Assembly: GCA_015494395.1 (NCBI GenBank)
Contig: WGBG01000074.1
Location: forward strand, 1 to 44,048
DNA: 44,048 bases
From: Deltaproteobacteria bacterium
Lineage (GTDB): Bacteria > Desulfobacterota > Dissulfuribacteria > Dissulfuribacterales > QOAL01
Reading direction: 5' to 3'
Shown: positions 19,886-28,093 of the stretch, one piece after another
Layout: every line of letters begins with the position of its first letter
How positions within the stretch are numbered: the stretch's first letter is position 1
Program-made: the position numbers and the translations under genes
The notes under the pieces: generated by a model
What the model was told of the DNA's origin: nothing
Databases searched by the model: none
The model's input: only the letters and a program-made list of their open reading frames with translations

Positions 19886-20494
19886 ATGCCATTTTTATCC
19901 CCCACAGTTACATTTACCCGATACACAATTAAAGATGAACTGCCACAGGACTTCTGGTCCTTTGCCCTTGATGAGATCTCTGCACGGGCATTCAGAGAAC
20001 AGGATGCAGGGGTCCAGGAGACCAAAATTGGCTGGGTCCCCTTAAGGGATCCTTTCAAGGAGGAGATTGACCTTAATGATATTTCCTTTGGCAATTACCT
20101 GCTCCTGTCCCTTCGTATTGACAAACGTTCCGTTCCTGCGGCACTGCTTAAAAAGTTCTGTGCCATTGAGGAGAAACGCACCCTTTCGGAACGGCAGATG
20201 GAAAGACTTTCAAGCAAGCTCAGGAAGGAGATACGGGAGCGCATGAAGCTTCAACTCCTGGCAAAGACCCTGCCGGTGCCTGCCACCTATGATCTCTGCT
20301 GGAATATATCAACAGGCGCCCTATTCTTTTTTGCACGGCAGGACAAAGTATGCGGTCTGTTTGAAGACCTTTTCAAGACCACCTTTGATATCCGCCTGTA
20401 TCCTGTTATCCCCCATACCTTGGGGATCGAACTTGTCGACAGGGAAACAATGTACGAGGCATTCCAGAACCTGGGGCCTGAGGTGTTTGTATGA
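19886..20494 (+). CDS. RdgC-like protein, N-terminal half
   Basis: 202 residues matching the first two-thirds of recombination-associated protein RdgC, a ring-shaped DNA-binding protein that restrains RecA. Shared features are the KIGWVP turn (~48), the IEEKRTLSERQMERLSSKLRKEI helix region (given here as IEEKRTLSE...LSSKLRKEI), and CWNISTGALFFFARQDKV followed by a helix and LYPVIPHTLGIEL. It ends where E. coli RdgC continues, and the next gene begins in an ATGA overlap. A TATAAT lies at 19863-19868, only 17 bp before the ATG, and no clear ribosome site is visible. The assignment comes from remembered RdgC patterns; function in this organism is inferred. Confidence 0.7.
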   Translation: MPFLSPTVTFTRYTIKDELPQDFWSFALDEISARAFREQDAGVQETKIGWVPLRDPFKEEIDLNDISFGNYLLLSLRIDKRSVPAALLKKFCAIEEKRTLSERQMERLSSKLRKEIRERMKLQLLAKTLPVPATYDLCWNISTGALFFFARQDKVCGLFEDLFKTTFDIRLYPVIPHTLGIELVDRETMYEAFQNLGPEVFV

Positions 20495-21039
20495 GTGACA
20501 GAGATGCCGTTGATCTTATCAGGGAAAAGGGCTTTATGGGCCAGGACTTTCTTGTGTGGCTCTGGTTCAAGGCGGATTCACAGGGGGATGTTGTAAGCAT
20601 GCTGGACGGGCGTGATGTGGGCATCTCCTTTGAGCGTTTCATGACTCTTGAGGGGGGCGACGGTGATGCCCATGAGACTGTAACCTGTAGGGGGCTTCGT
20701 GCAGAGTTGCAGGAGGCAAAGACCGCTCTGCAGTCCGGGAAGAAGATCACAAAGGCACACATACGGCTATCCCTTGATGACCTGCAGTGGAAGTTTACAA
20801 TTGATGCTGCGACCCTTGATATTAGCAGCCTCAGGGTGCCCAAAACCGTTGAGGCTGGTGCTGAAGAGGGTGACAGCCTGTCCTTTGAGGGCAGGGTCCT
20901 TGAGCGGACCTACATGATAGAGCAGGCTGTAGAGGCAGTGGACCTTTTGTTCAAGACCTATCTTTACACAAGGCTTGATGCTGCAAAATGGGCTGAAGAA
21001 AAGCGGACATTGAGGGAGTGGATATTCAGAAACCCTTAA
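20491..21039 (+). CDS. Probable RdgC C-terminal half, encoded separately
   Basis: 182 residues beginning within the stop of the preceding gene (ATGA), so translation is coupled. It has GFMGQDFLVWLWFKADSQGD near the N-terminus, a central LQEAKTALQSGKKITKAHIRL stretch (quoted in part: ALQSGKKITKAHIRL) and WKFTIDAATLDISSLRVPK, which resemble the C-terminal part of long RdgC-like proteins (a Q-L-A-L-D-W pattern in E. coli). I infer that the two products form one RdgC-like unit. It could instead be an independent accessory protein. It converges with the C10 peptidase gene, with 9 bp between the stops and no visible terminator. Confidence 0.6.
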   Translation: MSDRDAVDLIREKGFMGQDFLVWLWFKADSQGDVVSMLDGRDVGISFERFMTLEGGDGDAHETVTCRGLRAELQEAKTALQSGKKITKAHIRLSLDDLQWKFTIDAATLDISSLRVPKTVEAGAEEGDSLSFEGRVLERTYMIEQAVEAVDLLFKTYLYTRLDAAKWAEEKRTLREWIFRNP

Positions 21040-21048
21040 ACCTCCTAT

Positions 21049-23193
21049 TCATGGTGCAGTGCCAAAATTTTCAGCAAAAGTTTGCAAGGGCAATGCATCC
21101 GGATTCATTGCAACAAGGGCTGCATCCAAACCGTCAACGTCACCATCCCTGTCAAGATCACCCGCAAGTTCAGGTATTTGCACACTAATGGAGATTGCTG
21201 GAGATGGAGTTCCACATGCCTCATCACTGCATGGAATAACCCTGTAAAGATATGTGCCGTTTTCCCTTGATGTAATCTCAATGTTACGTGCATCTGCAGA
21301 CAAATCCATTATCTCCTGCCATTGCGGAAGGGCAGAAGACGTAATCTCGATATTGTCCAGCCATACTCCGCCATAAGGCTCAGGGTAGTAAGAAAATGGA
21401 TTTGCCGAGGTATCAATGCGGAAACGAAGCAGCAGGGGGGTGCCTGCATATGCTTCAAGGTCAGCGGAATAATTCTCCCAGTTTCTTGATGCTGTTTTAT
21501 CAAGCTGCAGCAAGGAGTTCCACGTAGTGCCGTTATCTGTGGATACTTCCAGGTGCAGCACTGCATCTATTACCACAACCTTTGCCTTAAAAAATACCAT
21601 GCTCGCCGCCTGTGGAATAAAGGGATCTGCCAGGGTCAGCCTGGGATTAACCCTTTCATCCGGCGGGAAGTAAAAACCAGCACCGTCAAACCCTTCATCA
21701 ACACTCTTCCAGCCTGAGGATGCATACCATGAACTGAAGGTATTTGCGGCATCAAGAAAATCAGATTCTGCATAATTTGCCTCGAGCACTCTAAATCCTG
21801 CAAGAGCTGCATCATTAAATGCGGGAAACTTCCAACTAATAGGAAAGTTACCGTCATTGTCAGGAGAAGAAGGCGGGTCATGCATAATGGCTGTAAAAAG
21901 CGGTTTAATGCCCGTAATGATCTTACGGATACCGCCTCCAGCAGGGAAAGCATCAAGGCTGTACCAGCCATTGTTTGCCCCACCCCACCCGTAGTTTACG
22001 TGAAATACATGAGGAGATATTGAGCGATTGGTTCCGTCAATCACAACTGCATGCCAGTCAAGCCCTGCCAGAACCGGAAGTCCTGCATCAATATTGTTTT
22101 CAACAAGAACATTAAACTGGTCAGGGTCGTCATGTACTGTGCCGGAGTTATAGTAGAAGTAGTTTTCAACAGCGTTGTTTGCCGCCTCAAGAGAGGCAGA
22201 TGAGCCATCATGGGAATAGTCCATCTCTACAGATACGCCAAGTTCAAAGAGGAGTTCTGAGACTGCAATCTCTGAGTCATAGGGCTCTTCTCCCCAGGGA
22301 TTATAGCTATCCTTCATAAGCACCCATGAGTATGGGTCAGAAAATATGGCAGACAGTTCTGTTCCATTCCATGAGTATGAGTGACTCCCGATACCCCTGG
22401 GTGGCCAGTTAAAATACTTCATGACCTGCCCTGTTGCAGTTGCAACGCAACCGGTTGGCATGTGACCGTCGTAGTATGCGGTGGCACTAGGGTCAGGTGG
22501 GCAGAGTTCATTGTAGTGATTGTTCTGGTTCCATTCCAGTTCACCAAGCAGGGGACCAATTACCGGGGCGCCTGTAAGGAATTCTGTGTTCGAGTCTGTT
22601 TCACTGGTGGAAACGTCGCTGTAAGTATCAGCAGGCATGATGGTTGAGGGGACTGCTTTCTTACTGTTTTCAAGAAGCCTCCTCCATGCATTGCGGTGGG
22701 AAGCAATTTTTCGCTGAATCTGCTTTTTTGTGTAAGGGAAATAGTTGTTTGACCTGACAGCTTTGATAATTCCTGCCATGTGCCGTAAATCAGTTTCAAG
22801 AAGGGCACGGAATGTATTTGCCCTGTCTTTTGAAAGGTCCAGATTATGTTTTGCACTGTAGGCAATTACAGGCGGCATGGTATCATCACCTGAAATTATC
22901 ATGTAGCCTGAAGGATAAAGCAATGCCTTGTAGGCAGGGGCATAATAATTATTATGGTCAAGGGACAGAGGCTCAATGGAGAGTACCCTGAAGGGAACAG
23001 AGTTTTCCTGCACAGCCTTTAAGAAAATCTCATCTGTTGCAATGCGCTGTTGGGCAACCTTTAATGCCATGTCCCTGGTTACAGGGGCTGCCAACAGGTC
23101 AAAGGTTGGGGTAAAGAGCAGGCAAGGTGTTAGAAATACAATGAAACATAAAAGCGAATGAAATTTTTCACTAAATTGGGTTTTGTCAGTCAT
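21049..23193 (-). CDS. Secreted C10 (streptopain-like) cysteine peptidase with dockerin tail
   Basis: 714 residues with an N-terminal signal or anchor (about 12-36), an inhibitory Spi-type prodomain (~37-150), and a papain-like C10 catalytic domain with PTGCVATATGQVMKYFNWP (Cys ~249), WHAVVIDGTN (His ~381) and HVNYGWGGANNGWYSLDAF. After it come a beta-sandwich region like the MAM/immune-inhibitor type (~480-640), an Fn3-like segment ending ISISVQIPE, and a final dockerin-like motif DLDRDGDVDGLDAALVAMN with FAENFG. The catalytic pair is intact. It starts 22 bp after the sensor kinase stop on the same strand, so co-transcription is possible. Likely roles are extracellular protein breakdown or predation; the true substrate cannot be told. 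Confidence 0.9.
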   Translation of the reverse strand: MTDKTQFSEKFHSLLCFIVFLTPCLLFTPTFDLLAAPVTRDMALKVAQQRIATDEIFLKAVQENSVPFRVLSIEPLSLDHNNYYAPAYKALLYPSGYMIISGDDTMPPVIAYSAKHNLDLSKDRANTFRALLETDLRHMAGIIKAVRSNNYFPYTKKQIQRKIASHRNAWRRLLENSKKAVPSTIMPADTYSDVSTSETDSNTEFLTGAPVIGPLLGELEWNQNNHYNELCPPDPSATAYYDGHMPTGCVATATGQVMKYFNWPPRGIGSHSYSWNGTELSAIFSDPYSWVLMKDSYNPWGEEPYDSEIAVSELLFELGVSVEMDYSHDGSSASLEAANNAVENYFYYNSGTVHDDPDQFNVLVENNIDAGLPVLAGLDWHAVVIDGTNRSISPHVFHVNYGWGGANNGWYSLDAFPAGGGIRKIITGIKPLFTAIMHDPPSSPDNDGNFPISWKFPAFNDAALAGFRVLEANYAESDFLDAANTFSSWYASSGWKSVDEGFDGAGFYFPPDERVNPRLTLADPFIPQAASMVFFKAKVVVIDAVLHLEVSTDNGTTWNSLLQLDKTASRNWENYSADLEAYAGTPLLLRFRIDTSANPFSYYPEPYGGVWLDNIEITSSALPQWQEIMDLSADARNIEITSRENGTYLYRVIPCSDEACGTPSPAISISVQIPELAGDLDRDGDVDGLDAALVAMNPDALPLQTFAENFGTAP

Positions 23194-23215
23194 GATATTA
23201 TTTATCGTTGTGAGT

Positions 23216-24739
23216 TTATAGTGGAACGGTCATCCAGAATACAGCGCCAGCATTTTCTTTAAGTGCAAGTTGTGGTGGAGGCGGGCTCTCCACCCATATC
23301 TTTCCTCCGTGTGCATTGATGATTTCCCTTGCAATCGCCAAGCCAAGGCCAGCGCCGCCTTTTTTGCGTACTGTTTGAATCTGATAGAACTTGTCAAAAA
23401 TTCTCCCCTCATCTTCAGGAGAGATACCTGGTCCGCTGTCAATTACGCCGATTCTGCACCAGCTCCCCTTGTCTTTGATGGTTTCTACGGTGACCATGAC
23501 CTGACTGCCCCTGGGACTGAACTTGATGGCATTGTGCAGTATGTTCATAATGGCCCTGAAGATGCGTTCCTCATCAACCTGTGCAGTGAAATCACCCTGC
23601 TGTTTCTCAAGTGTGACAGTTATATTTTTTTCAACGCCAATAGGCTTTACTGTCTCCACCACCTCTTCCACAGTCTTTGAAAGGTCATGGTTTTTTTTCT
23701 CAATTATCTCAAGCCCTGCCTTGAGCCTTGAAAGCTCAAGTATCTGGTCAATAAAGCCGCTAAGCCGTTTCATGCTTGAGTTGAGAACATTGACAAGTTT
23801 CTGCTGCCTGTTGTTGAGGTTGCCGATACCCGGTTCTCCAAGCAGTTTTGCAGCCTCAACCATTGCTGCAAGCGGGGTCCGGAGTTCATGCCCCATTACG
23901 GAAATAAAATCGGATTTCAGGGCGTCAAGTTCCCTGAGCCGTGAAGCCATTACATTAAATGCGCGGGCAAGCTCGGAGAGTTCATCATTTCCCTCCACAG
24001 GAATACGGCGGTCAAAGTCTCCGCTTCCGATAACCTCGGTTCCCTCAATCAGCCTGTCTATGGGGCGTTTCAGATAGCGGTAAAGAAGAAACGGGGCAAT
24101 AAGTGTAAAGGCTACTGCTCCAATAAGCAGAATTAGTGTTATACGCATGGTGCGATCACTGATGCTTGAAATATCTGCAAGCTGACGTGCCTGAAATTCC
24201 TGTATCCCGTGCTCAAGGTGTCTTAACTTCTTAACAAGCTCATCTATCATGCCGGTTACAAGAAGCTCATTTACTGAAGAATTTGCCTCTATCTCCTGCA
24301 GGGCAATGGTGTTAAAACCAGGCTCTGAAGAAAGAATGGCAAATATGGACATAGTCTCTGTCTGCATTGAGATGGATTCAACCAGTTTCTGGCAGTTGTG
24401 GCTCTGAACATTTCCAGAGATTGTGACAAGGCGGGTTTTCAAGTTGTGCAGAACATCATGGAACGCATCGCTTTTTTCGAGGAGTATGCGCAAGGAATCA
24501 GGGTCTTCAAAATTAACCCACTGCCTTGCGGATATTCCAATGTCCGGGATCAGGTTACTCAAGCCGGCTATATTTTTGATAAGCTCAACTCCTGTATCTG
24601 CAACTGCAGAGGCATAGCCGGAAAGTCTGTCCAGTGATCTTATGGATATTACATAGGGAAAGACCATGATAACAAGGAGCATCATGTATCCCACAAGAAG
24701 CTTGAAAAAAATCCCGGGTTTTTGCGGTATCAGTTTCAT
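23216..24739 (-). CDS. Membrane sensor histidine kinase (HAMP-HisKA-HATPase)
   Basis: 507 residues from ATG at 24739. Two transmembrane helices (~12-32 and ~175-197) flank a mostly helical periplasmic sensor domain. Then come HAMP (~200-250), HisKA with MGHELRTPLAAM (phospho-acceptor His284), and HATPase_c with NILHNAIKFSP (N box), DSGPGISPEDEGRIF (G1/F boxes) and GGAGLGLAIA (G2). All catalytic boxes are present. The ORF track adds 82 residues at the N-terminus, but that part translates a MITE-like repeat and should be dropped. No response regulator is adjacent, so it is an orphan here. The C10 peptidase follows 22 bp later; regulation of that secretion by this kinase is only a guess. Confidence 0.93.
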   Translation of the reverse strand: MKLIPQKPGIFFKLLVGYMMLLVIMVFPYVISIRSLDRLSGYASAVADTGVELIKNIAGLSNLIPDIGISARQWVNFEDPDSLRILLEKSDAFHDVLHNLKTRLVTISGNVQSHNCQKLVESISMQTETMSIFAILSSEPGFNTIALQEIEANSSVNELLVTGMIDELVKKLRHLEHGIQEFQARQLADISSISDRTMRITLILLIGAVAFTLIAPFLLYRYLKRPIDRLIEGTEVIGSGDFDRRIPVEGNDELSELARAFNVMASRLRELDALKSDFISVMGHELRTPLAAMVEAAKLLGEPGIGNLNNRQQKLVNVLNSSMKRLSGFIDQILELSRLKAGLEIIEKKNHDLSKTVEEVVETVKPIGVEKNITVTLEKQQGDFTAQVDEERIFRAIMNILHNAIKFSPRGSQVMVTVETIKDKGSWCRIGVIDSGPGISPEDEGRIFDKFYQIQTVRKKGGAGLGLAIAREIINAHGGKIWVESPPPPQLALKENAGAVFWMTVPL

Positions 24740-24773
24740 GTCAAGTTTACCGTTCCCTGAGTGGAAAGTTCTT

Positions 24774-25013
24774 AAATTTCGGTAACTGTTCAGCGTATTG
24801 ATATTATAAGGTTGATAATTGGTCTTGTTTTTCCGTTCCGGAGAACAATTTCTTGTTTTTCTAAGGTTCGCTACGCCAAAATCGCGAAACTCGCTTGTGC
24901 CTCGCTCAGGCAGACGCGATTTTCTGGCTGCGCTTCCCCAAGAAAAACTACGAAATTCTTCAAAGTCACTCCAAAACAAGACCAATTATCACGCTGAATA
25001 GATACAAATTTCG
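24774..25013 (-). mobile_element. MITE-like element, copy 1, with 8-bp target duplication
   Basis: A 224-bp core (24782-25005) is flanked by AAATTTCG direct repeats (24774-24781 and 25006-25013). Its ends are inverted repeats: GTAACTGTTCAGCGT on the left and, as reverse complement of the right end, GTATCTATTCAGCGT. Inward, GATAATTGGTCTTGTTTT repeats in both arms. The centre holds a stem AAAATCGCG/CGCGATTTT. No transposase is encoded. The same design occurs at 36866-37078. GTAA ends and 8-bp duplications are features of IS66-family elements, which suggests mobilisation by an IS66-type transposase elsewhere. This element fills most of the 313-bp gap between priA and the sensor kinase; the rest shows nothing notable. 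Confidence 0.85.
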
Positions 25014-25052
25014 AAGCAATGATTTTATATCATATTGAAAAGAAATATTTTT

Positions 25053-27179
25053 TCAAAGCATGTTCTCCGGGTCCACGTCCACCTCAACCCGAACGGAAGA
25101 TGGCACTACCTTATCCTTTTTTTCAAGAATTGCCGAACATAGCCCGCGGACCTGGGATAATGCCGTCCCCTTGATAAGCATCTGGCTCCTGTAGCGGTTC
25201 TTTATTCGTGCACGGGGCGCAGGTGCAGGCCCGAGAATATCCGCCTTGAAACTGCCTGATGCAAGCTCCCTTGCCATTTTTGCAAGCTTTGCGGATGCAT
25301 CCATAACCGCTGCCTTTCTGGCACCGGAGATCTTGAAGTTTATCATGCGTGCAAACGGGGCATATTTAAGCTCCTGCCTGAGGGCTGCCTCTTTCTTAAA
25401 AAAAGTTTCGTAGTCCTGTTTACTTGCAGTCTCAATGGCAAAATGGTCAGCCATCCATGTCTGCACAAGCACCCTGCCCGGGGCATTTCCCCGCCCTGCC
25501 CTTCCTGCAACCTGGGTAATGAGCTGGAAGGTTCGTTCTGCTGCATTAAATTCAGGCACATTAAGCCCAAGGTCAGCCCACAGTATTCCCACAAGGGTAA
25601 GCCCTGGAAAGTCATGGCCCTTGGTGATCATCTGGGTCCCAACTATCAGGTCAAGACGCCGGCTTCTAAAATCTGAAATTATGCTGTTAAGCCTTTTTGT
25701 AGATGATACCGTATCCCTGTCAATTCGTGCACTCCTTATGTAAGGGAAACGGCCTTTTATCTCCTCCTCCACCTTTTCGGTTCCAAAACCCAGAGCCTTT
25801 ACAGCGGTTCCGCCGCATGAAGGGCATGCAGGAAGGGCCACTGTCTCAAATCCGCAGTAATGGCACTTCAGATAGCCTGATGCCCCGGGTAATGCCTTTT
25901 GAGATGCATGTGATTTTTTATTTAAAGCCCTGTGCCATGTCATTGTTATATCACAATTGCGGCACCTGAACACATACCCGCACTCCCTGCAGAATATGTA
26001 GGTAGCAAACCCCCTGCGGTTAAGAAAGAGAATTACCTGTTCCCCGCGCTCTACAGTCTCCTTGATGGCGGTTTCAAGGCGAGGGGTAAGCCATGCGTCT
26101 TTTCCGGAAATACTCTTTTTTTTATAACCGGCTCCGGAAAGCTTCTTTTCCTCCTCCCTGCGGTCTATTATCTCAACAGCAGGAAGGCTCCTTCCGGTGA
26201 TGCGTTCGGGCAGGCGCAGCAGCCTGTACTTGCCGCTTATGGCATTCTTATAGCTTGAAAGTGAAGGGGTGGCAGAGCCAAGGACAACAGTTGCATTGAA
26301 ACGCTTTCCAAGGACAAGCGCCATGTCACGGGCATTGTAGCGCAGCTTGTCCGACTGCTTGTAAGATGGGTCGTGTTCCTCATCCACTATGATAAGCCCG
26401 AGGTCATCAAGAGGGGAAAATATGGCAGAGCGGGTGCCAACCACAACAGGGCTCTTTCCTGTACGGATGCGCCACCACTGATCCCGGCGCTGGGCAACTG
26501 TCATGCCGCTGTGAAGAACTGACAATAAATCCCCGAACCTTGAAGAAAACCACCCTGTTGTCTGGGCAGTCATTGCAATTTCAGGAACCATGACCAGTAC
26601 GCTCCGGCCAGACTCAAGGCAACTGGAAGCAGCTCTTAAATAGACCTCTGTCTTTCCGCTTCCTGTTACTCCGTGAAGCAGTATGGGGGAGTAAGAATTG
26701 TTAAAAATGGTCTTTTTGATTGAGGAGACTGCAGCAGACTGGTCATCTGTCAGTTTTATGTCTGATGAGACAGCCAGGTTTTCAGGCGTAAACCGGCTCT
26801 TGCCTGGCTTTGAGCCCTTTTTGATGAGCCGGGATATTGCTGCGTCTTTGGGGGATAAAAAGCCCGGGGGAAGGGCTTCAGAAAAGACAAGCCCTGGCGG
26901 GTAGAAGTAGTAATCAGCGATCCAGAGGAGAAAATCAATGAGTTGCGCCGGTATCAGCGGGGTTTGGTCTATGAATCCATAAAGTTTTCTTAGTTTGAAC
27001 CCTTTTGAGTCAGCCTCTTTGGCATCTCCTGTGACAATGCCGACCATCTGCCTCCTGCCTACCGGCACCCGCACCCTGATGCCGGGTTCAGGCAATGGAA
27101 GGTCCTCTGGCACAAGGTAGGTCAGAGCCCCTTCTACAGGAAGGGGCACTGCAACATTTACAAGGCGCGCCTTGCTCAA
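25053..27179 (-). CDS. priA: Primosomal replication restart helicase PriA
   Basis: 3'-to-5' superfamily 2 helicase that reloads the replisome at collapsed forks. The 708 residues include the N-terminal 3'-DNA-binding domain (VNVAVPLPVEGALTY), helicase motifs LLHGVTGSGKTEVY (Walker A, ~170), VDEEHDPSYKQ (DEAH-like box) and GSATPSL, the zinc-binding cysteine set (CRECG, CRNC, CHYCG, CPSCG; ~395-460), and QVAGRAGRG. The start is TTG, overlapping the galU stop as TTGA, with TAAGGA as ribosome site; this suggests coupled expression with galU. Length is normal for PriA. Confidence 0.96.
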   Translation of the reverse strand: MSKARLVNVAVPLPVEGALTYLVPEDLPLPEPGIRVRVPVGRRQMVGIVTGDAKEADSKGFKLRKLYGFIDQTPLIPAQLIDFLLWIADYYFYPPGLVFSEALPPGFLSPKDAAISRLIKKGSKPGKSRFTPENLAVSSDIKLTDDQSAAVSSIKKTIFNNSYSPILLHGVTGSGKTEVYLRAASSCLESGRSVLVMVPEIAMTAQTTGWFSSRFGDLLSVLHSGMTVAQRRDQWWRIRTGKSPVVVGTRSAIFSPLDDLGLIIVDEEHDPSYKQSDKLRYNARDMALVLGKRFNATVVLGSATPSLSSYKNAISGKYRLLRLPERITGRSLPAVEIIDRREEEKKLSGAGYKKKSISGKDAWLTPRLETAIKETVERGEQVILFLNRRGFATYIFCRECGYVFRCRNCDITMTWHRALNKKSHASQKALPGASGYLKCHYCGFETVALPACPSCGGTAVKALGFGTEKVEEEIKGRFPYIRSARIDRDTVSSTKRLNSIISDFRSRRLDLIVGTQMITKGHDFPGLTLVGILWADLGLNVPEFNAAERTFQLITQVAGRAGRGNAPGRVLVQTWMADHFAIETASKQDYETFFKKEAALRQELKYAPFARMINFKISGARKAAVMDASAKLAKMARELASGSFKADILGPAPAPRARIKNRYRSQMLIKGTALSQVRGLCSAILEKKDKVVPSSVRVEVDVDPENML

Positions 27180-28057
27180 TCCTTATTGTCCATATTGTTC
27201 AAAAGTTCACGCAGATAAGACAGGAAGGGGCCTCCGAGACTGGGATGTGATATGGCGTAGTTTACCGTAGCCTTGAGATATCCCAGTTTATCACCTGCGT
27301 CAAACCGTTTGCCCTTGAACTTGTAGGCATAGATGCCACGCTCCTTGCGCAGGATGTCCAAGGCGTCTGTAAGCTGGATCTCACCGCCAATTCCAGGTAG
27401 TGTACGGTCCAGGCAGTCAAATATCTCCGGCCTCAGTATGTATCTGCCAATTACAGCCAGGTTGGAGCGAGTGGTGCCCACTGCAGGTTTTTCCACCATG
27501 CGGTGCACCTTGAACACACCCTCCTCAACCTCTTCACCTTCTACAATGCCGTAACGGTCAACCTGGTCGTCTGGTACCTCCTGCACAGCAACAACTGCCT
27601 CCTGGTATTTTTCAAACACCTTCAGCATCTGGAATACACAGGGAGTGCCGGCATCAACCAGGTCATCTCCAAGGGAGACCACAAATGGCTGATCCCCGAC
27701 AACGTCCCTGGTAACCTTGACAGCATGACCAAGTCCAAGCGGTTCTTTCTGCCGTACTGAGACCACATCAATTAGCCTTGAGATGTGACGTACTTCTTTA
27801 AGAAGGTCAAGCTTCCCCTTTTGGGCAAGGAATGATTCAAGTTCAAAGGAGTAGTCAAAGTGGTCCTCAATAGCACTCTTACCAGAGGCAGTCACAAGGA
27901 CCACTTCTGTAATGCCAGAGGCAACGACTTCTTCTACGATGTACTGAATTGTGGGCCTGTCCACCACTGTCAGCATCTCTTTTGGGATAACCTTTGTGGC
28001 AGGCAGGAATCTGGTCCCAAGACCAGCCACCGGAACCACTGCCTTTTTTACCTGCAT
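27176..28057 (-). CDS. galU: UTP-glucose-1-phosphate uridylyltransferase
   Basis: Makes UDP-glucose for LPS, capsule and other glycans. The 293 residues contain the nucleotidyltransferase signature AVVPVAGLGTRFLPATK at the N-terminus, followed by IPKEMLTVVDRP, SLGDD (~128, metal-binding Asp), MVEKP and GGEIQLTDAL. The ORF track starts 11 residues earlier at 28090, but the ATG at 28057 has an excellent GGGAGGT site 4-5 nt upstream and starts the family's usual MxVKKAVVP sequence, so it is preferred. It lies 36 bp after acsA and overlaps priA by its stop codon. Confidence 0.96.
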   Translation of the reverse strand: MQVKKAVVPVAGLGTRFLPATKVIPKEMLTVVDRPTIQYIVEEVVASGITEVVLVTASGKSAIEDHFDYSFELESFLAQKGKLDLLKEVRHISRLIDVVSVRQKEPLGLGHAVKVTRDVVGDQPFVVSLGDDLVDAGTPCVFQMLKVFEKYQEAVVAVQEVPDDQVDRYGIVEGEEVEEGVFKVHRMVEKPAVGTTRSNLAVIGRYILRPEIFDCLDRTLPGIGGEIQLTDALDILRKERGIYAYKFKGKRFDAGDKLGYLKATVNYAISHPSLGGPFLSYLRELLNNMDNKD

Positions 28058-28093
28058 TATGACCTCCCTTATTGTGGAAGTGGCCTCCACTTC

